The notes below the pieces were generated by a model, which worked only from the letters and a program-made list of their open reading frames with translations, was not told where the DNA came from and made no database searches. Positions 26,566 to 34,492 of a DNA stretch of 36,035 nt are shown here, in pieces. The DNA is from Microaerobacter geothermalis (GTDB lineage: Bacteria > Bacillota > Bacilli > DSM-22679). The stretch is taken from the NCBI RefSeq assembly GCF_021608135.1, contig NZ_JAKIHL010000038.1:1-36035 (forward strand), given 5' to 3'. Made by a program: the position numbers and the translations under genes. Each line of letters starts with the position of its first letter. Positions within the stretch are counted from its first letter, which is position 1.

Positions 26566-27759
26566 ATGAGAAATGTAGTAATTATTGATTCTGTTCGTAC
26601 TGCAGTAGGGCGAATGGGAGGAACTTTAAAAGATGTTCTAGTAGATTTTCTTGCTGCAAAAGTGATTGAAGAAATTATTAACCGTACTGGAATAGAAAAA
26701 AATGAGGTTGACGAAGTAATTTTAGGTCAGGCTAAACAAAGTACGGATTCGGCTAATTTAGGCAGATTAGCGTTATTACGGGCCGGATTACCAGTTGAAG
26801 TCCCTGGTTATACCGTCCATCGTCAATGCGGTTCAGGACTTCAGGCTATCAATAATGCTGCTCAGCAAATTATATGCGGCTTATCTAATATTGTAATCGC
26901 CGGAGGAGCAGAGAGTATGAGTACAGCTCCTTATTATATCCGTCATGCTCGCTACGGGTTTGGTGCAGGAAATGGAGAAATTCTTGATCCAAATACAGAA
27001 AGTCAACCTCGCTCACAACCATTTGAAGTATATGGAAATCTAACAATGGGATTAACTGCGGAAAATTTAGCAGATAGATATAACATTTCAAGGGAAGAGC
27101 AGGATGAATTTGCATTAAGAAGCCAACAACTTGCCCATCGAGCCATTAACAATGGCGTATTTAAAAAAGAAATAGTACCCTATGAAATCAAAGTTAAGAA
27201 AGATGTAATTATGTTTGATACCGATGAACATCCGCGGCAAACTAGTCTCGATAAATTAAGTCAATTAAAGTCTGTTTTTAAAGAAAATGGCACTGTTACT
27301 GCTGGTAATAGTAGCGGTAGAAATGATGGAGCATCTGTTGCTTTATTAATGTCCCAGGAAGCGGCTCAAAAACGAGGTTTAAAACCAAAGGCAAAAATTA
27401 TTGGTCATGCCGTAGCTGGAGTGTCTCCAGATATTATGGGAATTGGCCCAGTACCAGCCACCAAAAAAGCTTTAAATATGGCAGGATTAACTCTTGATGA
27501 TATTGGTTTGGTTGAGTTAAATGAAGCATTTGCTGCACAAGCTTTATCAGTTATAAAAGAGCTGAATCTAAATCTGGATAAAGTAAATGTAAATGGTGGA
27601 GCAATTGCATTGGGTCATCCTATTGGAGCAACAGGTGCTATTCTGATGACAAAGTTGTTACATGAAATGGAACGAAGAGGAGAAAAGTATGGGATGGTAT
27701 CTCTATGTATAGGAGGAGGCCAAGGAATTACTACCATCATCGAAAATTTACAGGTTTAG
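26566..27759 (+). CDS. Acetyl-CoA acetyltransferase (thiolase)
   Basis: This 397-residue thiolase has all catalytic residues: nucleophile C88 in HRQCGSGLQ, H351 in LGHPIGATGA and C381 in LCIGGGQG. NEAFAAQAL is also present. It cleaves 3-oxoacyl-CoA with CoA to give acetyl-CoA and a shortened acyl-CoA, completing the beta-oxidation set of dehydrogenase, hydratase, hydroxyacyl dehydrogenase and thiolase. It lies 11 bases after the acyl-CoA dehydrogenase gene with AGGAGG before its ATG. Confidence 0.94.
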   Translation: MRNVVIIDSVRTAVGRMGGTLKDVLVDFLAAKVIEEIINRTGIEKNEVDEVILGQAKQSTDSANLGRLALLRAGLPVEVPGYTVHRQCGSGLQAINNAAQQIICGLSNIVIAGGAESMSTAPYYIRHARYGFGAGNGEILDPNTESQPRSQPFEVYGNLTMGLTAENLADRYNISREEQDEFALRSQQLAHRAINNGVFKKEIVPYEIKVKKDVIMFDTDEHPRQTSLDKLSQLKSVFKENGTVTAGNSSGRNDGASVALLMSQEAAQKRGLKPKAKIIGHAVAGVSPDIMGIGPVPATKKALNMAGLTLDDIGLVELNEAFAAQALSVIKELNLNLDKVNVNGGAIALGHPIGATGAILMTKLLHEMERRGEKYGMVSLCIGGGQGITTIIENLQV

Positions 27760-27796
27760 TTATGACCAGCTATTCTTTTTAAAGGGGTTTCAGTAT

Positions 27797-28552
27797 ATGT
27801 CACGATTAAAAAATAAAGTTGCTTTTGTTACTGGAGGAGGCCAAGGAATTGGCAAAGCGATAGCTGCTCGTTTTGCTGAAGAGGGAGCAAGGGTTTATGT
27901 TATGGAAATAAATGAAGAATTAATAAACAAAACTTCTTATGAGCTTCAAAATCAAGGACTTCCTGTATATTCATTGGTTGGTGATGTTACTTCCAGGGTA
28001 GATGTAGAAACACATATAGAATATGTCATTAACAAAGAAGGGCATATAGATATCCTTGTTAATAATGCAGGGATTATTCGAGATAATTTAGTTCATAAAA
28101 TGACTGACGACGATTGGGATACTGTAATAAGTGTCCATTTAAAAGGAACGTTTATCTGCTGCCAGGCTGCTCAAAAACATATGGTTAGACAAAAGCAGGG
28201 AAAAATTATAAATATCTCTTCAACCTCTGCTTTAGGTAATCGTGGTCAAGCAAACTATGCAGCAGCCAAGGCAGGGATTCAAGGTTTTACAAAAACCTTG
28301 GCTATAGAATTAGGCCCATTTGGTATTCAGGTCAATGCAGTAGCGCCAGGATTCATAGAAACAGAAATGACTCGTTCCACTGCCAAACGATTAGGAATAT
28401 CCTTTGAAGAATTAGTAGAAAAAAAGAAAGCAATGATTCCATTAAGAAGATCAGGCAAACCTGAGGATATTGCAAATGCAGTACTTTTTTTTGCATCTGA
28501 TGAATCTGATTTTGTGTCAGGGCAGGTTCTATATGTGAGAGGTGGCCCTTAA
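27797..28552 (+). CDS. Short-chain dehydrogenase, FabG-like
   Basis: This 251-residue SDR has TGGGQGIG near residue 12, NNAG, the catalytic serine in ISSTSA and Y154/K158 in NYAAAKAG. These are the features of 3-oxoacyl-ACP/CoA reductases. In this operon it may oxidise a hydroxylated intermediate of the imported compound, or act on the opposite enantiomer to the HBD-type enzyme. AAAGGGG precedes the ATG. The last codon is followed directly by the GTG of the membrane-protein gene. Confidence 0.87.
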   Translation: MSRLKNKVAFVTGGGQGIGKAIAARFAEEGARVYVMEINEELINKTSYELQNQGLPVYSLVGDVTSRVDVETHIEYVINKEGHIDILVNNAGIIRDNLVHKMTDDDWDTVISVHLKGTFICCQAAQKHMVRQKQGKIINISSTSALGNRGQANYAAAKAGIQGFTKTLAIELGPFGIQVNAVAPGFIETEMTRSTAKRLGISFEELVEKKKAMIPLRRSGKPEDIANAVLFFASDESDFVSGQVLYVRGGP

Positions 28553-29902
28553 GTGAATGAATGGCGTAGTGGATTAATTCTTACAATAATTGCCCTGTTT
28601 TTTTTAGATCGTTTCTTTAACCTTCCTTATGGGGAAAAGATTTTAGCAGGATTAACACTTTTAGTTATAATAATCTCCATTCCTATATCCCGAGGTATTC
28701 CAAAAATTTTTGGCAGTTTAATGCTGGTTATTGGAACACTTATTTTATTGGGAAAAGACAGTGGTATTGATGAATGGGCCCAAAGCATGATTCGAAATCT
28801 CCCATTAATGGCTTTAATAGTTTTGGTGCCCATTTTAACAATACCTATTAAATTAGGAGGCTATGATTCAAACATAGAATCGATAACGAATCGTTATCGA
28901 AGCAAACCTAATCTATTATTTCTATCTATTTCTATTGTTTTTCAGATGATTGGACCAGTTGTTAATTTGGGTTCCATTCGATTAATTGATGCTATGTTAA
29001 AAAAGCTAAAGCTTCCAGCAGAGTTTTTAGGGAAGGTATATATACGCGGGTTTACGTCTATTATTACCTGGTCACCTTATTTTGCTGCTGTACTCCTTAT
29101 TCTTTATTATGTGGATATTCCATTAGTAAGCTATCTTCCCTTCGGGATTTTACTTGGACTGCTACAACTGATTATTGGAAATTTACTGTTTATTAAAGAA
29201 GCAAAAAAAATAGAATTTCCTGAGATTACAGAGAGCCATGAAAATAATCGATGGAAGATATTTGAGTTAATTGTAGCCTTTTCTATATTAACTTCAATTG
29301 TGTTTTTCTTCGAATATTGGCTTCAGATGGACATGATTATGATTGTAGCACTGTCTGTGTTTATTTTTCCATTTTTTTGGAGTCTTTATTTAAAATCATT
29401 TAGAAGGTTTATTCAATCTTTAAATTACTATCGAAAATACATCGTTCCTGGAACATCAAATGAAGTTATTCTTTTTTTGACAGCAGGATTTTTTGGGGCA
29501 GTTTTATCAAATACATCTATCGGATTACTTATAAATGATGGTCTCAGATATTTAGCTGAAACTTCAATTTTATTGATGATTATTTTAACAATTATCCTTA
29601 CTAGTCTTTTGGCTTTGTTTGGGGTCCATCAAATCGTTACTTTAATCTCTGTAGCATCCAGCGTTATTGCATCAGATTTAGGTATAGAAAAAGTTGTTTT
29701 CGCTTTATTGCTTATGAGTGCCTGGTCAGTTTCTACAATCGTTTCTCCTATTACACCTGTCAATGTCATTGTTTCAAGCTTAATTAATAAAAAACCGTTA
29801 CAAGTATCATTAAAATGGAATGGAGTTCATGCTTTATTAGTAATATCAGCTCATACCCTTTATATTTATCTCGTTCATATATGGATAAGTGGAGGTAAAT
29901 AA
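28553..29902 (+). CDS. Polytopic membrane protein, unrecognised family (possible ion-coupled transporter)
   Basis: I do not recognise this 449-residue protein. It has about 11-12 hydrophobic helices with a charged stretch near residues 215-230 that may split it into two halves. Near the middle of the first half it reads MIGPVVNLGS, and near the C-terminus STIVSPITPVNVIVSS. Paired Pro/Asn-containing segments like these recall re-entrant loops of the ion-transporter superfamily (ArsB, CitM, DctM), but this is only a pattern match. It begins with GTG immediately after the SDR stop and overlaps the next gene by one base, so it is clearly part of the operon. A second substrate importer or a product exporter is plausible. 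Confidence 0.75.
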   Translation: MNEWRSGLILTIIALFFLDRFFNLPYGEKILAGLTLLVIIISIPISRGIPKIFGSLMLVIGTLILLGKDSGIDEWAQSMIRNLPLMALIVLVPILTIPIKLGGYDSNIESITNRYRSKPNLLFLSISIVFQMIGPVVNLGSIRLIDAMLKKLKLPAEFLGKVYIRGFTSIITWSPYFAAVLLILYYVDIPLVSYLPFGILLGLLQLIIGNLLFIKEAKKIEFPEITESHENNRWKIFELIVAFSILTSIVFFFEYWLQMDMIMIVALSVFIFPFFWSLYLKSFRRFIQSLNYYRKYIVPGTSNEVILFLTAGFFGAVLSNTSIGLLINDGLRYLAETSILLMIILTIILTSLLALFGVHQIVTLISVASSVIASDLGIEKVVFALLLMSAWSVSTIVSPITPVNVIVSSLINKKPLQVSLKWNGVHALLVISAHTLYIYLVHIWISGGK

Positions 29903-30891
29903 TGATGAAAATCTTACAAATCTTATCGATGTATCATTTAGATGGAGAAAAAATCTTACATGAACATGCTGAAGTAATAAAAACGAATCAATATGATCAA
30001 GAACATATTATCTCTCTACTGTTAAAACACAAAGATATTAAGGGAATTATTTTACGTGCTCCAGCCCGTATTACTTCTGAAATTATAGAGGCAGCAAGTT
30101 CAGTAAAAGTAATTTCAGGTGCTGGAGTTGGGTTAGATAACATAGAAGTAGATTCTGCGACAAAAAAAGGAATTGCTGTATTACATGCTCCAAAAGTTAA
30201 CACAAAATCTACTGCTGAACATGCTGTGGGATTATTCTTTTCATTATATAAAAAGATTCTTCCGTTTGACAGGGAGACTCGTAAGGGAAATTTTTTAATT
30301 CGGGATCAATTATTTTCCCACGATTTACTAAATAAAGAATTAGGGTTGGTAGGTTGGGGCTCTATTGCCCGACATGTTGCTAAAATATGCAGTTTAGGTC
30401 TTGGAATGAATGTTAGAAGTTACGTAAGAAGAGTAGATGATGAAAAAATAAGTGCAGCCAACAAATTAGGAGTGAGATTAATAACAAATCTTTCTGAAAT
30501 TTTTAGTCATTCTGATATCATATCTGTTCATCTTCCTCTTACGGAAGAAACTAGGGGATTGATAAATAGAAAGTATTTCTCACTAATGAAACCTAGTGCT
30601 TATTTTGTCAATACAGCCAGAGGGGCTGTAGTTAATGAAACGGATCTTATAGAAGCTTTAAGTAATAGACAGATTGCTGGAGCTGGTCTTGATGTATTTT
30701 CTGAAGAACCTCCTAGTCCAAATCATCCCCTTTTCAAGTTAGATAATGTTGTTATATCTCCCCATATTGGCGGGATAACCGAAGAATCGGCGAGGTTATC
30801 TTCAACTGTAATAGCCAATAATGTTATTCGTTTCTTAAATGGGGAAAAGCCTCAACATATCGCCAATCCGGAAGTGATAAACATGGTTTGA
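29902..30891 (+). CDS. D-isomer-specific 2-hydroxyacid dehydrogenase (phosphoglycerate dehydrogenase-like)
   Basis: This protein of about 329 residues belongs to the NAD-dependent D-2-hydroxyacid dehydrogenase family. The catalytic triad is visible: arginine in NTARGAVV (about R240), glutamate in FSEEPP and histidine in SPHIGGITEES (about H288). The dinucleotide motif reads GWGSIA, with alanine replacing the last glycine of GxGxxG. There is no C-terminal ACT domain, so it is the short, non-serine-pathway form. Two adjacent ATG codons (29902, 29905) follow GGAGG. Its presence suggests a 2-hydroxy or 2-oxo acid in the pathway. Confidence 0.87.
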   Translation: MMKILQILSMYHLDGEKILHEHAEVIKTNQYDQEHIISLLLKHKDIKGIILRAPARITSEIIEAASSVKVISGAGVGLDNIEVDSATKKGIAVLHAPKVNTKSTAEHAVGLFFSLYKKILPFDRETRKGNFLIRDQLFSHDLLNKELGLVGWGSIARHVAKICSLGLGMNVRSYVRRVDDEKISAANKLGVRLITNLSEIFSHSDIISVHLPLTEETRGLINRKYFSLMKPSAYFVNTARGAVVNETDLIEALSNRQIAGAGLDVFSEEPPSPNHPLFKLDNVVISPHIGGITEESARLSSTVIANNVIRFLNGEKPQHIANPEVINMV

Positions 30892-30946
30892 TAAATTTTA
30901 AAAGTATGAAGTTATTTTTATATCATCATATAAAGAGGTAGGGAAT

Positions 30947-31930
30947 ATGTTACAAACGAAAATTACAGAAATGTTTGGAATAAAATATCCTATTATTCAA
31001 GGTGGACTCCAAGGATTAGGGACGTCATCTTTAGTTTCAGCGGTTTCTGAATCAGGAGGACTCGGTTTAATTACTGCTGGAAGTTATAGAGATAGACATG
31101 ACATGAAAATGGACATACGCAAGGTTCGAGAAAAAACAGCTAAACCTTTTGGTGTTAACCTTACTATTGGAATTCGTAGATCAATGGATGAGTTTGTAGA
31201 AGGAGTATTGGAAGAAAAGATTCCTATTGTTTTTACATCAGGAGCTAATCCAGAAAAATATATTCCTTTGTTTAAAAAAGCTGGTATTCAGGTAGTCCAT
31301 GTGGTTCCATCCGTCCGCTATGCCAAGAAAGCGGAGGAATTAGGATGTAATGCGGTAGTTGTTGTAGGATATGAATGCGGAGGACATCCAGGCCTTTCGG
31401 ATCAGACAAGTCTGACTTTGATACCCCAAGCTGTTAAGGAGGTATCGATTCCGGTTATTGCTGCTGGTGGGTTTTGTTCTGGCCGAAGCTTATTGGCAGC
31501 ATTGTCCTTAGGGGCAGAAGGTGTACAGATGGGCACATGTTTTTTGGCCACAAAAGAAAATCCACTACATCCAAAAATTAAAGAAAAAGTATTGAAATTA
31601 AATGAAGATGCAACAGTAATCATTAAACGATCTTTGCGAAAGCCAGCTCGGGTAATGAAAACTGAAGTCTCAGAAAAGGTGTTGGCGTTAGAGGAACAAG
31701 GGGCGGGTTTAGAAGAATTATTACCCTACATCGGCGGAGAAGCTTACAATAAAGTGATTAAAACCGGAGACCTAAGCAAAGGGGTTATTTCTCTGGGACA
31801 GGTTGTAACGATGATCGACAAGATTTTATCTGTTGATGATTTAATCAAGAACATGATCGAGGAAGCAGAGACCCTTTTAGAAGAAATGTCTAACAAATAT
31901 CTAAAATACCGGAAGGAGGATTATTCATGA
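30947..31930 (+). CDS. Nitronate monooxygenase / FabK-like FMN flavoprotein
   Basis: This 327-residue TIM-barrel flavoprotein resembles the nitronate monooxygenase (2-nitropropane dioxygenase)/FabK family. Features are KYPIIQGGLQGLGT near the N-terminus, VVVGYECGGHPG near residue 130, IPVIAAGGFCSGRSLLAALSLGAEGVQMGT with the FMN-phosphate site, and FLATKE. Many such genes lie in acyl-CoA catabolic clusters where the true reaction may be on an unsaturated or nitro acyl compound. GAGGTAGGG precedes the ATG. The stop codon overlaps the etfB start (ATGA), tying it to ETF expression. The base composition becomes GC-richer within or just after this gene. Confidence 0.82.
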   Translation: MLQTKITEMFGIKYPIIQGGLQGLGTSSLVSAVSESGGLGLITAGSYRDRHDMKMDIRKVREKTAKPFGVNLTIGIRRSMDEFVEGVLEEKIPIVFTSGANPEKYIPLFKKAGIQVVHVVPSVRYAKKAEELGCNAVVVVGYECGGHPGLSDQTSLTLIPQAVKEVSIPVIAAGGFCSGRSLLAALSLGAEGVQMGTCFLATKENPLHPKIKEKVLKLNEDATVIIKRSLRKPARVMKTEVSEKVLALEEQGAGLEELLPYIGGEAYNKVIKTGDLSKGVISLGQVVTMIDKILSVDDLIKNMIEEAETLLEEMSNKYLKYRKEDYS

Positions 31931-32694
31931 AAATACTTGTATGTCTAAAACAAACCTTCGATACCGAAGAAAGAATCGTCATACAGGATGGCCAAATCAG
32001 TGAAGAGGGTGTTGAATTTATCATCAACCCCTATGATGAATATGCCGTAGAGGAAGCCCTGAAATTAAGGGAACAGCACGGTGGGGAAGTGACCGTGATT
32101 ACCGTTGGACCAACCCGGGCTGAATCTGCGCTTCGCACAGCTTTAGCCATGGGTGCAGATAAAGCGGTGATTGTCCATGATGAAAGTCTCTTTGGAGATG
32201 AATACACCATTGCCAAAGTATTGGCAGCCGTTGTCAAGCAAAGGGAATACGACATCATCCTTGCCGGAAACATGGCGGTGGATGACGGTTCTGCCCAGGT
32301 TGGACCAAGATTGGCCGAAGAATTAGGGATTCCTCATGTCTCCACCATTGTCAAGTTGGATGTGGAAGGGAACAAGGCCCGTGTAGAAAGGGATGTAGAA
32401 GGAGATACGGAAGTGATCGAAGTTCAGCTTCCCGTTTTGGTCACGGCTCAGCAAGGTTTAAATGAACCAAGATATCCATCCTTACCCGGTATAATGAAGG
32501 CGAAAAAGAAGCCGTTAGAAAGATTAAGCGCCGGTGACCTCGGATTAGATCCGTCCGCCATCAATAGTAAAACGGAACTGGTTGATCAATATCTTCCACC
32601 CAAAAAAGAAGCAGGAAAAATCCTTCAGGGTGAAATTGGAGATCAGGTAAAAGAACTGGTACAGCTTCTTCGCAATGAAGCCAAAGTCATTTAG
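31927..32694 (+). CDS. etfB: Electron transfer flavoprotein beta subunit
   Basis: This 255-residue protein is ETF beta, which with ETF alpha carries electrons from acyl-CoA dehydrogenases to the quinone pool. It shows MKILVCLKQTFDTEERI at the start, INPYDEYAVEEAL, LAMGADKA, GNMAVDDGSAQVGP and the NEPRYPSLPGIMKAKKKP signature. The start ATG overlaps the preceding stop by four bases and is preceded by AAGGAGG. ETF alpha follows 21 bases later. Confidence 0.95.
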   Translation: MKILVCLKQTFDTEERIVIQDGQISEEGVEFIINPYDEYAVEEALKLREQHGGEVTVITVGPTRAESALRTALAMGADKAVIVHDESLFGDEYTIAKVLAAVVKQREYDIILAGNMAVDDGSAQVGPRLAEELGIPHVSTIVKLDVEGNKARVERDVEGDTEVIEVQLPVLVTAQQGLNEPRYPSLPGIMKAKKKPLERLSAGDLGLDPSAINSKTELVDQYLPPKKEAGKILQGEIGDQVKELVQLLRNEAKVI

Positions 32695-32715
32695 TGAAAA
32701 AAAGGGGAAGAAACC

Positions 32716-33690
32716 GTGAGTAAAAATATATTGGTATTTGCCGAAACAAGAGATGGACAATTGCGCAATGTATCCTTGGAATCCCTGTCTGCAGCCAAGA
32801 AAGTGTCCAATGGCGGAAATGTTTCTGCGGTATTGTTTGGAGCAGATGGATCAGCAGCAGATAAATTGGCCCAATATGGCGCAGATAAAGTATACGTAGT
32901 GGAACATGAGCAGTTAAAACAATATACCAATGATGCCTATACCCAGTCCTTTGTTCAAGTAATCAATGCGGTAAAACCCGATGTTATCTTCTTGGGGCAC
33001 ACTTCCATCGGCCGGGATTTGGCACCCAGAGTGGCGGCTAAGTTAGGGTTGGGACTTATTTCTGACTGCACAGATATTTCTGTAGAGGGAGACGAAGTGA
33101 TTTTTACCCGTCCCATCTATGCCGGGAAAGCCTTTGCCAAAAAGAAAGTGGTGGAGGGAACCATCTTTGCCACCATTCGTCCCAATAACATTGCCCTGGA
33201 TGAACCGGAGGCAGGCAAAACAGCAGAAGTGGTTAACTTTTCTGTAGAAATAAAGGACTTACGTACCGTTGTAAAGGAAGTGGTGCGCAAGGCATCCACC
33301 GGTGTGGATTTATCTGAAGCCAAAGTGGTTGTTTCCGGAGGCCGGGGAGTGAAGAATGCTGACGGGTTTAAGCCTCTTCAGGAATTGGCTGATCTATTGG
33401 GCGGTGCAGTCGGAGCTTCCCGCGGGGCATGTGATGCCGAATACTGCGATTACTCCTTACAGATTGGGCAGACGGGTAAAGTGATCACTCCAGACCTGTA
33501 TATTGCCTGCGGAATCTCTGGAGCCATTCAGCATTTAGCCGGTATGTCCAACTCCAAGGTGATCGTTGCTATAAATAAGGATCCGGAAGCTCCTATTTTC
33601 CAAGTGGCCGATTATGGAATCGTTGGGGACCTGTTTGAGGTTGTTCCGCTTATCACAGAGGAGTTTAAAAATATATTGGTCATGAATTAA
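32716..33690 (+). CDS. etfA: Electron transfer flavoprotein alpha subunit
   Basis: This 324-residue protein is ETF alpha, holding the FAD. The FAD-binding C-terminal half contains SRGACDAEYCDYSLQIGQTGK, as split motifs SRGACDA and QIGQTGK, then PDLYIACGISGAIQH and AINKDPEAPIFQVADYGIVGD. The GTG start is preceded by AAAGGGGA. It is the last gene of the block before a terminator at 33726, and would serve the acyl-CoA dehydrogenase encoded at 25403. Confidence 0.95.
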   Translation: MSKNILVFAETRDGQLRNVSLESLSAAKKVSNGGNVSAVLFGADGSAADKLAQYGADKVYVVEHEQLKQYTNDAYTQSFVQVINAVKPDVIFLGHTSIGRDLAPRVAAKLGLGLISDCTDISVEGDEVIFTRPIYAGKAFAKKKVVEGTIFATIRPNNIALDEPEAGKTAEVVNFSVEIKDLRTVVKEVVRKASTGVDLSEAKVVVSGGRGVKNADGFKPLQELADLLGGAVGASRGACDAEYCDYSLQIGQTGKVITPDLYIACGISGAIQHLAGMSNSKVIVAINKDPEAPIFQVADYGIVGDLFEVVPLITEEFKNILVMN

Positions 33691-33725
33691 TTTTTAAATA
33701 AAGACTTCATTAAGATAACAATCTG

Positions 33726-33752
33726 AGCCATTGACGAATGTCAATGGTTTCA
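33726..33752 (+). terminator. Terminator after etfA
   Basis: AGCCATTGAC pairs with GTCAATGGTT around a GAAT loop, followed by a short T-rich stretch. The T run is modest, so read-through to the GntR gene is possible. The same bases contain a candidate -35 element of the next promoter. Confidence 0.65.
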
Positions 33753-33760
33753 TTTACAAT
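33731..33760 (+). promoter_or_regulatory. Candidate sigma-A promoter of the GntR-family gene
   Basis: TTGACG (33731-33736) and TACAAT (33755-33760) are separated by 18 bases. Transcription would begin near 33767, only about ten bases before the ATG at 33778, which has no ribosome site. This favours the TTG at 33814 as start. Confidence 0.45.
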
Positions 33761-33813
33761 ATAAGAAAATTCTAACAATGTCGACAGACGACAAGCATAG
33801 GCAGGTGAATTCG

Positions 33814-34482
33814 TTGAATTATTTTAAGGTGGAGAAATCCCTTCCGCTATATGAACAAATTTATTATTCTTTAAAAAAAATGATTATGGATGGGGTATTT
33901 CAACCTGGAGAACGTATTTTTGAATCGAAAATTGCTAGGGAATTTGGGATTAGTCGAAGTCCCGTTCGGGAAGCGATTCGATCCCTCCAAAATGAGGGTC
34001 TCCTTATTTTAGATCAGAAATCCCAAATTTTAGTCTATCGTCCATCCCTTCATGATATTAAAGAAATTTACCAATGTCGGATGGCCTTGGAATCAATGGC
34101 AGCCTCATTGGCTGCTTCTCAAGTGAATGATCAAGAGATAGAAGAATTGGAACAAGTTTTATCGCTGACAAAGAAAGCATTGGAAGAAAATGATCCTAAC
34201 GAAGCCATTAACCAAAATGCCAAATTTCATGATTTGATTATTCAATTCAGTAGGAATAGGCGTTTGCAGACTCAACTTGAATCCCTTAGAGCCCTTACCC
34301 ATTTTTATCGAGTTCATAACTTTCAGGGGAAAAGCAGAGGAAGAACCATATTAAGTGATCACCATGGCATATTAACGGAACTAAAAAACAGAAACCCGGA
34401 GAAGGCATCCCACGTCATGTCTCAACACATGATGAGGGATATGAATCATCTCCTTCAATTGTTTCAAAACAATAATAAATGA
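33814..34482 (+). CDS. GntR-family (FadR/FCD-type) transcriptional regulator
   Basis: This protein of 222 residues (234 if the ATG at 33778 is used) has an N-terminal winged helix with LYEQIYYSLKKMIMDGVFQPGERI and ISRSPVREAIRSLQNEGLL, and a helical C-terminal FCD ligand domain of the FadR subfamily. These regulators usually repress neighbouring catabolic genes until a carboxylate or sugar acid binds. I prefer the TTG at 33814, which has AGGTG about seven bases upstream, but the start is uncertain. The downstream dehydrogenase gene begins 11 bases after its stop, so both are probably co-transcribed and the dehydrogenase pathway is the likely target. Confidence 0.85.
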   Translation: MNYFKVEKSLPLYEQIYYSLKKMIMDGVFQPGERIFESKIAREFGISRSPVREAIRSLQNEGLLILDQKSQILVYRPSLHDIKEIYQCRMALESMAASLAASQVNDQEIEELEQVLSLTKKALEENDPNEAINQNAKFHDLIIQFSRNRRLQTQLESLRALTHFYRVHNFQGKSRGRTILSDHHGILTELKNRNPEKASHVMSQHMMRDMNHLLQLFQNNNK

Positions 34483-34492
34483 GGTGAAAAGA

